Shown here piece after piece: positions 24,224-32,821 of a stretch of DNA of 44,680 bases. Each line of letters opens with the position of its first letter. The first letter of the stretch is position 1. Under the pieces are notes generated by a model that worked only from the letters and a program-made list of their open reading frames with translations, did not search any database and was not told the DNA's origin. The position numbers and the translations under genes are program-made. The DNA comes from an uncultured Clostridia bacterium (GTDB lineage: Bacteria > Bacillota > Clostridia > Christensenellales > Borkfalkiaceae): assembly GCA_944343275.1 (NCBI GenBank), contig CALVMH010000014.1, positions 1 through 44,680 on the forward strand. Direction: 5' to 3'.

Positions 24224-25177
24224 ATGGAAAAATTTGCCTCGCACGGTCTTACGCCCGATCTGCATGCCAAAAAGCGGGTGGACGGCGAAAAAATCTTTGC
24301 CTACATCTGCGTGTGCATTCCGCTCTTCGGCTTTACAATGTTCAGCGTCGTGCCGCTGCTCATATCGCTCATTTCCACGTTCACGACGATGGAATATTAC
24401 GATCTGAACACCATGACATGGAACAACTTCGAGACCTTCAAGGTCGTGCTGTCGGATGATGATTTCTGGAAGTCGCTGCTTGTCACGCTCATGCTCTCCA
24501 TGAGCCAGCTCATCAGCCTCATCGTCGCGCTGTTCATTTCCTTTCTGCTCTCCAAAAAACCGCGCGGCAGAAAAATCTTCCAGATCCTGTTCTTTATCCC
24601 GTACATCTGCAGCAGCGTCGCCACGGCATATATGTGGATGACGATGTTCGATCCCAACTACGGCATCATCAACTCCGTGCTCGTTGCCATCTTCGGGGAG
24701 AGCGCGCGCGTGAGCTGGACAGCCGACCCCGCGGCATACGTTGCGGCGATCATCATCACCACCGTCTGGCAGGCGCCCGGTTACGGCATCGTCATGTACA
24801 AGGCGGCGTTCGACGCCGTCAACCCTTCGCTGTATGAAGCAAGCGACATCGACGGCGCCTCCGCATGGAAAAAGTTCTGGCGCATCACCTTTCCGAGCAT
24901 CGCTCCCACGACCTTCTATCTGCTCATGACGGGCATCATCGCGGGATTGCAGACGTTCGACATCGCCAAGCTGTTTGCCTCGTGGTCGGCGGATTCGTGG
25001 ACGGGCACGGCGGGTCCGGACAATATCGGGCTTACGACGGTGTTCTATATTTACAGAGAGGGCACGCTGTATTATAATATTCCTGCGGCATCCGTCGCCT
25101 CGTGGGGGTTGTTCCTCGTCATTCTGACGCTCTCCCTCATCAACTATAAGTTAAGAAAGAGGTGGGTGAACGTATGA
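24224..25177 (+). CDS. ABC sugar permease, MalF/MsmF type
   Basis: The 317-residue membrane protein has about six hydrophobic helices and the permease EAA loop YEASDIDGASAWKKFWRITFP near residues 203-223, which contacts the ATPase. It forms the transport channel with the next gene product. GGGAGGGG precedes the ATG. The TGA overlaps the next ATG by four bases, so synthesis of the two permeases is coupled. Confidence 0.96.
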   Translation: MEKFASHGLTPDLHAKKRVDGEKIFAYICVCIPLFGFTMFSVVPLLISLISTFTTMEYYDLNTMTWNNFETFKVVLSDDDFWKSLLVTLMLSMSQLISLIVALFISFLLSKKPRGRKIFQILFFIPYICSSVATAYMWMTMFDPNYGIINSVLVAIFGESARVSWTADPAAYVAAIIITTVWQAPGYGIVMYKAAFDAVNPSLYEASDIDGASAWKKFWRITFPSIAPTTFYLLMTGIIAGLQTFDIAKLFASWSADSWTGTAGPDNIGLTTVFYIYREGTLYYNIPAASVASWGLFLVILTLSLINYKLRKRWVNV

Positions 25178-26124
25178 AACCTTTCAAGAGCACCGTCCAT
25201 GCAACGCTGCACAATGTCGCCGCCCGCGTGCCGACCTATGAAGAGGTGCGCGAACGCCGCGCAAGAAAGACGACGGGCATCATCGGAAAGATCGTCGTAT
25301 TTGCCATTCTTCTCGTCTATGCCGTCGCGCTCATGCTGCCGTTTTATGTGCTGTTTGTCACGAGTATCACGCCCTATGAAGAACTCATGGGGTCCATGAG
25401 CTTCATCTGGTGGCCCGAAGAGGTCACATGGGACGCCTTCGTCCCGTTTATCACAACGGACAATCTTCTGGCAAGCGAGATCGGCGTTCCCATCCTGCAC
25501 GGATTTTTGAATACGCTGTGGTCCACGCTCCTTACCACCATCGTCTCGCTCTTCGTCAGCGGGCTGGCGGCGTATTGCTATTCCAAGATCCGCTTCAAGG
25601 GGAAGGAAGTGCTGTTCATGATCGAGATCGCCACCATGATGATCCCGATGGCGACGATGACCGTCCCTTCGCTCATCTATTACGAGGCGCTCGGCTGGAC
25701 GTTCAGCTGGTTCCCCATCCTCATTCCGGGCATGTTCGGCAGCGCGACGACCATCTTCTTTTTGCGCAGCTATATGGCGTCCATTCCGAATGAGACCATC
25801 GAGGCGGCAAAGATCGATCGCTTAGGTCCCTTCCGCATCTTTTTGAGGATCGTGCTGCCGCAGGCAGTCCCTGCGTTCATCGCGCAGTTCATCTTTGCCT
25901 TTGTCGGCGGATACAACAACTATATGGGGCCGCTGCTCTATCTGTCCGACGACCCGCAGCACTACACGCTGCAGCTCGTCATCACCGAACTGCGGATCTT
26001 CTACAACCAGCCGGGGCAGGTCTGCGCAAGCTGTCTCATCGCGCTTGTACCGCTCATCATTGTCTATATCGTCTTCCAGAGATTCTTCATCGAAGGCATC
26101 TCTGTGGGCGGGGGCAAGGAGTGA
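25174..26124 (+). CDS. ABC sugar permease, MalG/MsmG type
   Basis: The 316-residue membrane protein is the partner channel subunit. It has an N-terminal cytoplasmic tail, six hydrophobic helices, and the EAA loop IEAAKIDRLGPFRIFLRIVLP around residues 210-230. The Gly usual in this loop (EAAxIDGA) is replaced by Arg-Leu. The ATG overlaps the upstream stop. The EAA loop should dock on the coiled-coil-bearing ATPase, the only ATPase encoded in the operon. Confidence 0.95.
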   Translation: MKPFKSTVHATLHNVAARVPTYEEVRERRARKTTGIIGKIVVFAILLVYAVALMLPFYVLFVTSITPYEELMGSMSFIWWPEEVTWDAFVPFITTDNLLASEIGVPILHGFLNTLWSTLLTTIVSLFVSGLAAYCYSKIRFKGKEVLFMIEIATMMIPMATMTVPSLIYYEALGWTFSWFPILIPGMFGSATTIFFLRSYMASIPNETIEAAKIDRLGPFRIFLRIVLPQAVPAFIAQFIFAFVGGYNNYMGPLLYLSDDPQHYTLQLVITELRIFYNQPGQVCASCLIALVPLIIVYIVFQRFFIEGISVGGGKE

Positions 26125-26161
26125 CGCGGCGCAGAAAATTGAATAAGAAAAGGAGAGGAAC

Positions 26162-27334
26162 ATGCAAAACAAAGTCGTAGACAGCGAATATCAGTTCAAC
26201 TCTCCTTTTTCTGTTTCCAAGCGGGTGATGCAGTTCCTCATCGACAGCCTGCTCCTCGTGCTTGCGACCATCCTCGCCTTTCAGCTGACGGAGGTCTGTT
26301 TCGGTGCGTGGAGCACGCGCCTGCGCGGGCTGAACGCTTCCATGGAGCAATGCTCGCGGGAAATTGTCGGGCAATACACGCAGGCGCAGCTGATGCTCTA
26401 CGACGAGCAGACGCAGACTGCCGCCGAGGACCCCGTCCAGGGCGAAGCGTTTTTGTATTCGCTGGTGCTTTCCACGCTCGGCGACGGCGTTTCGGACGCC
26501 GCGCCGTATGCGGGGGAGCATATTTACGGCGACCTTGCAGAGACGGAGCGCTCCGTGCTGTATTACTACGGGACATTCAAGCCCGCGCACAGGGAGGCGT
26601 TTTCGGGCGGGGATGAAGCCTTCGGTGCGGAGTATATCCGCACGCGGTTTTTGACGGGCTGCGACAATGCCGCCAACGGCTATTTCGCGGAGGAGGGGTT
26701 CCCGCTGCTGGACGGCGACGTCGCGGCGGCGCTCGACAGGCTCATCTGTTTCGGGGAAGAAAGGGTGCAGATCGACGGGATCGTCTATCCCGCCGCGGAG
26801 ATCTATGTGGAACTGTATGAGACGTTCCATGATATTTTGCGGGAAGCGCGCAGCGAACTGTCCACGCAATATGCGCCCTGCGTGCAGCTACAAGCGGACT
26901 TTTCCGCCGCGCGGGAGCAGCTCATCGCATTTCGGATCGGCGAACTCGCGCTTGCATACGCGCTTGCGGTCTGCATCTGTTTTCTGCTCGTTCCGCTGTG
27001 CTGCAAGGGGCAGACGGCGTCGGTTTTGTTCCTGCGCGGGCGGTGTATCCACGCGTCGGGGATCCGGCTCCGGTGGTACAATCTCGTGCTGCGCGCCCTT
27101 GCGGAGTATCTGATTTGCTTTGGGAACGTCATCTTCGTCATCCTGCTCAACTACGGCAGGTATGCGTCCTATTTTCTGATGTGCGACCTGTTCGGCGGCG
27201 TGCGCTTTTACATGCTCTTTCTCGCCGCGGTCGCGCTGCTCCTCGCCTCGTTTGTCTGTTTGCTGTTTGACAGGCGCGGGCGGCGGACGCTCGCGGACCG
27301 CATGTCGCTGACGTCCGTCAGGGAACGGGAATAA
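26162..27334 (+). CDS. RDD-like membrane protein with large extracytoplasmic loop
   Basis: The 390-residue protein starts like RDD-family proteins (SVSKRVMQFLIDSLLLVL, first helix about 22-44) and ends like them (RRTLADRMSLTSV). Three more helices lie at about 257-280, 310-332 and 340-367. Between helix 1 and helix 2 there are about 210 hydrophilic residues, probably outside the cell. It lies between the permease and pgmB genes with a good AAAAGGAGAGG site. The function is unknown; association with the importer or with lipoprotein partners is a guess from position. I see no enzyme motif. Confidence 0.6.
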   Translation: MQNKVVDSEYQFNSPFSVSKRVMQFLIDSLLLVLATILAFQLTEVCFGAWSTRLRGLNASMEQCSREIVGQYTQAQLMLYDEQTQTAAEDPVQGEAFLYSLVLSTLGDGVSDAAPYAGEHIYGDLAETERSVLYYYGTFKPAHREAFSGGDEAFGAEYIRTRFLTGCDNAANGYFAEEGFPLLDGDVAAALDRLICFGEERVQIDGIVYPAAEIYVELYETFHDILREARSELSTQYAPCVQLQADFSAAREQLIAFRIGELALAYALAVCICFLLVPLCCKGQTASVLFLRGRCIHASGIRLRWYNLVLRALAEYLICFGNVIFVILLNYGRYASYFLMCDLFGGVRFYMLFLAAVALLLASFVCLLFDRRGRRTLADRMSLTSVRERE

Positions 27335-27382
27335 ATTTTGCCCCGCGGACGGGGCACGGAAAAATATGGGAGGAGTGCGCAC

Positions 27383-28027
27383 ATGCGCTATCAGGCAGTC
27401 ATTTTCGATCTGGACGGGGTGCTCGTCAGCACCGACCGTTACCATTTTCTTGCATGGAAGCAGCTCGCAGACAGGCTGGGGATCCCCTTTGATGAAGAGG
27501 TCAACCGCCGCCTGCGCGGCGTCTCCCGCATGGAGAGCCTTTCCATCGTGCTGGAACGGTCTCCCGTTTGCTATTCCGCAGAGGAGCAGGCGCGCCTTGC
27601 GGAGGAAAAAAACGAAATATACAGGGGGTTTCTGAGCCGTATGACGCCCGCGGACGTCGGAAGGGACGTGCTTTCCGCGCTGTTCGCCCTGCGCGCGGCG
27701 GGGGTGAAACTTGCCGTCGGGAGCAGTTCCGCCAATGCAAAATTCATCCTGCAAAAGATCGGGCTGGGAGAATTTTTCGACGCCGTCGTTGACGGAACGG
27801 ACATCACGCGTTCCAAACCCGATCCCGAAGTGTTCGTCAAGGCGCGGGAAAGGCTCGGGATGAACGGGCGGGATTGTCTTGTGGTGGAGGATGCCGTCGC
27901 GGGCGTGCGCGCGGCACAGGCGGGCGGCATGGACTGCGCCGCACTCGGCGATGCCGCCGAAGCGCATATCGCAACTTACGACCTCGGACAGTTTTCCGAG
28001 ATCGTGCAGATCGTCGGGAGAGACTGA
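27383..28027 (+). CDS. pgmB: Beta-phosphoglucomutase-like HAD phosphatase or mutase
   Basis: The 214-residue cytoplasmic HAD enzyme has the nucleophile motif FDLDGVLVSTD (Asp9, Asp11), the beta-phosphoglucomutase-specific segment HFLAWKQLAD followed by LRGVSRMESL, the Ser motif VGSSSAN, and KPDPEVF with VVEDAVAGVRAA. These match beta-phosphoglucomutases, which interconvert beta-glucose 1-phosphate and glucose 6-phosphate. The ATG at 27383 follows GGGAGGAG; the frame opens earlier at 27338 over a small hairpin and is not used. It ends one base before the next ATG. Its presence suggests that a phosphorolysis product, or another sugar phosphate, is handled in this pathway. Confidence 0.85.
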   Translation: MRYQAVIFDLDGVLVSTDRYHFLAWKQLADRLGIPFDEEVNRRLRGVSRMESLSIVLERSPVCYSAEEQARLAEEKNEIYRGFLSRMTPADVGRDVLSALFALRAAGVKLAVGSSSANAKFILQKIGLGEFFDAVVDGTDITRSKPDPEVFVKARERLGMNGRDCLVVEDAVAGVRAAQAGGMDCAALGDAAEAHIATYDLGQFSEIVQIVGRD

Positions 28028-28028
28028 A

Positions 28029-29792
28029 ATGATACAATTGTTACGGCGGATTTGCCTGAAAGGAAGGATGGACGAAAATGTCCGGTTCGTCATCGCGCGG
28101 CAGCTCAAAAACCGTGCGTATTGGAACAAGTTCTGCGAAGTGTTTTCCACAAAAGAGGATACCGCAGACGAGGGCTGGCGGGCGGAGTACTTCGGGAAAA
28201 TGATGCGCGGCGCGGTGTGGATATATTTATACAGCCGCGACGAGGAACTGTATGACGTCATGACCGAGGCGGTCCTCAATATGCTCCCGCGGCAGGAGGA
28301 GAACGGCAGGTTCTCTTCCTACACGCAGGAGAAGGAGTTCACGGGCTGGGACGTATGGGGCAGGAAATATCTTCTCACGGGGATGCTGCACTACTGCGAC
28401 GTTTGCCGTGACGAAGCGCTCAAAACGCGCATCGTGCAGGCGATGGAGCGGCATGTCGATTATATGATCGCACACATCGGCAGCGAAGAGGGGCGCATCG
28501 CCATCACGGCAACATCCGAATGGTGGAGCGGCGTCAATTCCTGTTCCGTTCTGGAACCCGTTGTCGAACTGTACCGCCGCACGGGGAAGGCGGAATATCT
28601 CGCCTTCGCAAAATACATCATTTCCACGGGCGGCTGTGCGGACGGCGACCTCGTTGCCCTCGCGCTTGAAGGGAAAAAACTTCCCCACGAATATCCCGTC
28701 GTCAAAGCATATGAGGTGATGTCCTTCTTCGAAGGCTTGCTCGCCTATTATGAAGTCACGGGCGAGGAACCCTATTACCGTGCGGTATGCAACTTTGCGG
28801 AAGGCGTTCAGGCGGGGGACATCACGGCGATCGGCTGCGCAGGCTGCACGCACGAATGTTTCGACAACGCCGCGCTCCGTCAGACGGAATACAGCGACGT
28901 CATCATGCAGGAGACCTGCGTCACCGTGACGTGGATGCGCCTTTTGTTCCGCCTGTACCGCCTGAGCGGGAAGGCGTGCTACATCGACCGCCTCGAATGT
29001 TCCGGATGGAACGCGCTCTACGGCAGCCTGAACACGGAGGGGAACGAGCAATACAGTTTTGAACGCCGTGCCTATCTCCCCGCGATGGCGTTCGACAGTT
29101 ACAGCCCGCTCTATATGAACAAGCGCGGGCGCGGCATCGGCGGGTTCAAGGAATTTGCAAGCGGCGGATATTTCGGCTGCTGCGCCGCCATCGGCGCCTG
29201 CGGCATTGCGCTCATGCCCATGACCGCGCTCATGCAGGACGAGGACGGCAGTCTCATCGTCAATGCCCTGTGCGACGGCGAAGCGCAAGCGGACGGGTTT
29301 TCCGTCTGCGTGAAGAGCGCCTATCCGCGCGACGCAAAGGGGACGATCACCGTCTTCTGCGAAGGAGAACGGGAACTTTGCATCCGCATCCGCCGTCCCG
29401 CGTGGTGCCCTGTCCTGACGGTGAACGGCAGACGTTTTTCAAAAGAGGATTTCTGCACGGTGCGCGGGACGTTCCGCAGCGGGGACACCATCGACGTTGC
29501 TTATGAATTATCCCTGCGGGCAGTGCGTCTGAACGGAAAGATCGCCTTTTTCTATGGACCGTTGACGCTCGCCGCCGATGCCCTGAAAACGGAGCGCGAC
29601 ATCAGGCGCCCCGTCCGTTTGGGCGGAAGGCAGCCCGTATTCCGCGTGCTGCCTCCCGCAGCGGGGGAGCTCGTCCGCATCGCGCTGAAAACGGCGGACG
29701 GGGAACTGCTTCTGACCGACTATGCGTCCTGCGGGAAACAATGGCTCAACGAAAACGCCATTCTTTCCGTCTGGTTGGACGAAGAGACATAA
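28029..29792 (+). CDS. GH127/GH146-type beta-L-arabinofuranosidase
   Basis: The 587-residue protein belongs to the DUF1680 family, retaining enzymes that use a zinc-bound cysteine as nucleophile. The expected residues are present: Glu295 and Cys297 in MQETC, and Cys384-Cys385 in GYFGCCAAIGACG, which correspond by motif to the Glu/Cys and Cys-Cys of characterised bifidobacterial enzymes. An alpha/alpha barrel covers about 1-420 and beta domains follow. With no signal peptide it acts inside the cell on imported beta-arabinosides, such as those of extensin or rhamnogalacturonan side chains. GGGAG lies 10-12 bases before the ATG. It is translationally close to pgmB. Confidence 0.9.
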   Translation: MIQLLRRICLKGRMDENVRFVIARQLKNRAYWNKFCEVFSTKEDTADEGWRAEYFGKMMRGAVWIYLYSRDEELYDVMTEAVLNMLPRQEENGRFSSYTQEKEFTGWDVWGRKYLLTGMLHYCDVCRDEALKTRIVQAMERHVDYMIAHIGSEEGRIAITATSEWWSGVNSCSVLEPVVELYRRTGKAEYLAFAKYIISTGGCADGDLVALALEGKKLPHEYPVVKAYEVMSFFEGLLAYYEVTGEEPYYRAVCNFAEGVQAGDITAIGCAGCTHECFDNAALRQTEYSDVIMQETCVTVTWMRLLFRLYRLSGKACYIDRLECSGWNALYGSLNTEGNEQYSFERRAYLPAMAFDSYSPLYMNKRGRGIGGFKEFASGGYFGCCAAIGACGIALMPMTALMQDEDGSLIVNALCDGEAQADGFSVCVKSAYPRDAKGTITVFCEGERELCIRIRRPAWCPVLTVNGRRFSKEDFCTVRGTFRSGDTIDVAYELSLRAVRLNGKIAFFYGPLTLAADALKTERDIRRPVRLGGRQPVFRVLPPAAGELVRIALKTADGELLLTDYASCGKQWLNENAILSVWLDEET

Positions 29793-29813
29793 TAACAGCC
29801 GACGAGGTGAAAC

Positions 29814-32075
29814 ATGATCTTGTCCGATGCATTTTACGGCGGCGACAGCCGCGTCTGTACGCTTGCGGAGCACGTTCCGGCACCGCTCTTCCGCAAGTCG
29901 TTCACGCTTGACGTGCTTCCCGCCCGCTTTGAAGTGACGGTCTGCGGGCTTGGGGTCTATGAACTGTATGTCAACGGCAGGCGGGTGACAAAGGGCTACC
30001 TCGCTCCGTACCGCAGCAACCCCGATCATTTTGTATACTACGACCATTACGACCTTGCCGACGCGCTGCGCATCGGCAAAAACGTTGTGGCGCTTGCACT
30101 CGGCAACGGCATCCTTTCCTCCAACATGCCCGTATGGGGCAACGATCGATATCCGTGGCGGAGCGCACCGAAGTTTGCGCTTGCGGCGGAGGCGGACGGC
30201 AAACCGCTCTTTGATGCGTCCGCTTTCGTGACGGCGGGCGGGGAAGTGACGTACAACGATTGGCACTGTACGGAGTACATCGATGCGCGCCTTGTGCGAA
30301 AGGGGTGGACGCAGGCGGACTACGACGATTCCGCGTGGGAACGGGTGACGCCCGCCGCGGCGCCGAACGGGGAGAAAAAGCTGTGCGAATCCGATCCCGT
30401 CAGGGTATATGAATGCCGCAGCCCCGTTGCGATGTGGAAGGGGGTGCGGGGGTACCTCTATGACTTCGGCGTGAGCGGTGCGGGGACATACCGTCTGCGC
30501 ATCAAGGGCAGGCGCGGGCAGGTGCTGCGCGTGTACACCGCGGACTGCGTCATCGAAGGGCAGCGGACGACCAACCGCAATCTGTACTGCTGGTCGCTCA
30601 GCGATGCGATCGCGCAGGAGGTGCAGCGCGACACCCTGACGCTCTCCGGCGAAGAGGATGAGTTCGAGCCGCGCTTTTCCTTCAAAGGGTTCCGCTATGC
30701 GGAGATCGTCGGGCTGACGCCCGAACAGGCGCGTTCCCTCGACATCACCTTTCTGATGTTTTCCAACGCGTTCGGTGCGGCGGGTTCGTTTGTCTGCGAT
30801 CACGAGGCGATCAACCGCCTGCAACAGTGCGTGCTTGCTTCCGACAGGTCGAACTTCATCCACTTCCCGCTCGATTGTCCGCAGCGGGAAAAGAACGGCT
30901 GGACGGGCGACGCGGCACTCTCCGCCGAGCAGTTTTTGCTCAACTTCGATTGCGCGCGTTCGCTGATCGTCTGGCTGGAAAATATCTGCAAGGCGCAGCG
31001 GGAGGACGGTTCCCTTCCCGGGATCGTTCCCACGGATACCTGGGGCTACGCATGGGGCGCGGGACCTGCGTGGGACAACGTCCTGTTCGAGCTTCCGTAC
31101 CGCATCTATGTGTATACGGGCAGAACGGACGTGCTTGCACTGTGCGCGCCGCACATGCGCAAGTATCTCGCCTATATGGAGAGCAAGCGCGACGAACGCG
31201 GTCTGTTCGCCTACGGCTTGGAGGATTGGCTGCCCGTCAACGTGCATACGCCGCTCGCGGTCACGGACACCATTGTGTGCAAGTCGATGGCGGATACCGC
31301 GGCAAAGTGTTTTGCGGTGCTCGGCATGCAGAAGGAGGCGCGGTATGCAAAAAGTCTGTCTTCCAAGATCAGGCGCGCATTCCGCAAAGAGGTCTTGCGC
31401 CCGTGGGAGGCGGACGGTCCGCTCGGCGCCAACAACACGACGGCAACGCACGCCATGTCCATATATTACGGCATGTATGACGCATCCGAAATGCCGTCGG
31501 CAGTCCGGAAGCTGCGTTACAGGATCGCTCAGGCGGGCGGGCACATGGACTTCGGCGCACTTGCAAACCGTGTGTTCTGGCGCGTGGCGGGGGACTGTCT
31601 CGGCGTCGATGAGGCGCTCGGGATCATGCTGCATGCGACCTATCCTTCCTTTGCGGCGCTTCTCGATCACGACATGACGACGCTGTGGGAAGGGTTTGAA
31701 TGGTTTGACGGGGACATGGCGCACGTTCCCGCCGATCTGCCGGACGGGTTCTGGTCGTTCAATCATCATTTCTGGGGCGACATTTCCGCGTTCTGGTACA
31801 GATACCTTGCGGGGATCAACATCGATGCGCCCGATGCCGTGCGCTTTGCGCCGCAGTTCGCGGGCGCCGTCAGGCATGTGAAAGCGGAACATCGTTTCCC
31901 GTGCGGAACATTCTTTGTGGAGATCGCGCATGACGGGCAGACGGCGACATGTCGCGTCACGGTCCCTGCGCGGCTCCAAACGGAACTTGTTCCGCCCGCG
32001 GGCTGGCGGACGGATACGGCGGCGCTTGTGCCCGGGGAAAATACCGTTGTATTTACAAAATTGTCCGATGTTTGA
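29814..32075 (+). CDS. GH78-type alpha-L-rhamnosidase
   Basis: The 753-residue protein has N-terminal beta-sandwich domains (about 1-320, including VYELYVNGRRV) and an alpha/alpha barrel with the GH78 hallmark DCPQREKNGWTGDA near residue 354. LPGIVPTDTWG, ALEDWLP-like YGLEDWLPVN and FNHHFWGDISAFWYRYLAGI follow. It removes terminal alpha-L-rhamnose, for example from rhamnogalacturonan I or arabinogalactan fragments. No signal peptide is present, so it acts in the cytoplasm after import. GAGGTG precedes the ATG. The downstream gene begins 47 bases later. Confidence 0.93.
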   Translation: MILSDAFYGGDSRVCTLAEHVPAPLFRKSFTLDVLPARFEVTVCGLGVYELYVNGRRVTKGYLAPYRSNPDHFVYYDHYDLADALRIGKNVVALALGNGILSSNMPVWGNDRYPWRSAPKFALAAEADGKPLFDASAFVTAGGEVTYNDWHCTEYIDARLVRKGWTQADYDDSAWERVTPAAAPNGEKKLCESDPVRVYECRSPVAMWKGVRGYLYDFGVSGAGTYRLRIKGRRGQVLRVYTADCVIEGQRTTNRNLYCWSLSDAIAQEVQRDTLTLSGEEDEFEPRFSFKGFRYAEIVGLTPEQARSLDITFLMFSNAFGAAGSFVCDHEAINRLQQCVLASDRSNFIHFPLDCPQREKNGWTGDAALSAEQFLLNFDCARSLIVWLENICKAQREDGSLPGIVPTDTWGYAWGAGPAWDNVLFELPYRIYVYTGRTDVLALCAPHMRKYLAYMESKRDERGLFAYGLEDWLPVNVHTPLAVTDTIVCKSMADTAAKCFAVLGMQKEARYAKSLSSKIRRAFRKEVLRPWEADGPLGANNTTATHAMSIYYGMYDASEMPSAVRKLRYRIAQAGGHMDFGALANRVFWRVAGDCLGVDEALGIMLHATYPSFAALLDHDMTTLWEGFEWFDGDMAHVPADLPDGFWSFNHHFWGDISAFWYRYLAGINIDAPDAVRFAPQFAGAVRHVKAEHRFPCGTFFVEIAHDGQTATCRVTVPARLQTELVPPAGWRTDTAALVPGENTVVFTKLSDV

Positions 32076-32122
32076 ACGAAGCGTCCCGTCGGCGTGCCAA
32101 CGGGGCGGGAAGGGGGCTGTAC

Positions 32123-32821
32123 ATGTGTTCCGACCTTGAACGAAACGATGTGCCCGCCGCAGGGCAGCTGCGCGCGGAGGAGAGCATCCGGTATTTCGGG
32201 GCGGCTCATCCCGACCTGAAGATCGCGTTTTTGGGAAATTCCATCACCCGCCACGGGCGCGCGGAGGCGCTCGGCTGGCAGGGCGATTGGGGCATGGCGG
32301 CGTCCTGCCGCGAAAATGACTACGTTCACAGGCTCTGCGCGCTTCTGGAAGGCGCGGGGCGGCGCGTCGCATGCTGCGTCGCAAACCTTTCGGAATGGGA
32401 ACGCTCGCGGGAGATGCGGCTGCTTGAAACGCGCTATGCGCCTGTCTTCTCCTTCGGCGCGGACATCGCCGTCGTGCGGCTGGGCGAGAACGCGCAGCTC
32501 GCGGAACACCTGGCGGCGTTTCAATGCTGTTATGCGGAGCTGACGCATCGTCTGCGCGCGGGCGGCGCGACGGTCGTGCTCACCGATCTCTTCTGGGCAT
32601 ATCCGCCCTTTGACGGCTTCGTCAAAGAGCTCGCCGCGCGGGAAGGGGATCTGTTTGTGCAGCTGCACGATCTCGGAAGCAGGGAGGAGATGAAGGCGAC
32701 GGGCAGGTTCGCACACGCGGGCGTTGCCCTGCATCCGGGAGACAGGGGCATGGCGGAGATCGCCCGCAGGCTGTATGCCGCCATCACGACGCCGCACGGG
32801 CAGAAAAAGGAGAAACCATGA
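32123..32821 (+). CDS. SGNH/GDSL-type esterase-like protein
   Basis: The 232-residue protein has block I IAFLGNSITRHG with Ser40 as the likely nucleophile, a block III-like VVRLGENAQ containing the conserved Asn, and a C-terminal ALHPGDRGMAEIA with His204. The Asp usually three residues before that His is replaced by Val, so the third catalytic residue is missing or located elsewhere. Such enzymes often remove acetyl groups from pectin or xylan oligosaccharides, which fits between the rhamnosidase and the end of the operon. The ATG at 32123 follows GGGAAGGGGG. The stop overlaps the next start by four bases. Confidence 0.75.
   Translation: MCSDLERNDVPAAGQLRAEESIRYFGAAHPDLKIAFLGNSITRHGRAEALGWQGDWGMAASCRENDYVHRLCALLEGAGRRVACCVANLSEWERSREMRLLETRYAPVFSFGADIAVVRLGENAQLAEHLAAFQCCYAELTHRLRAGGATVVLTDLFWAYPPFDGFVKELAAREGDLFVQLHDLGSREEMKATGRFAHAGVALHPGDRGMAEIARRLYAAITTPHGQKKEKP

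Noticed and set aside
27339-27354. Hairpin GCCCCG-CGGA-CGGGGC before pgmB as a terminator
   Set aside because: No T-run follows, and the operon clearly continues with a good ribosome binding site.
29508-31979. 823-residue open frame antisense to the GH78 gene
   Set aside because: The sense strand has the complete GH78 signature; the antisense frame crosses the GH127-GH78 boundary without start signals.
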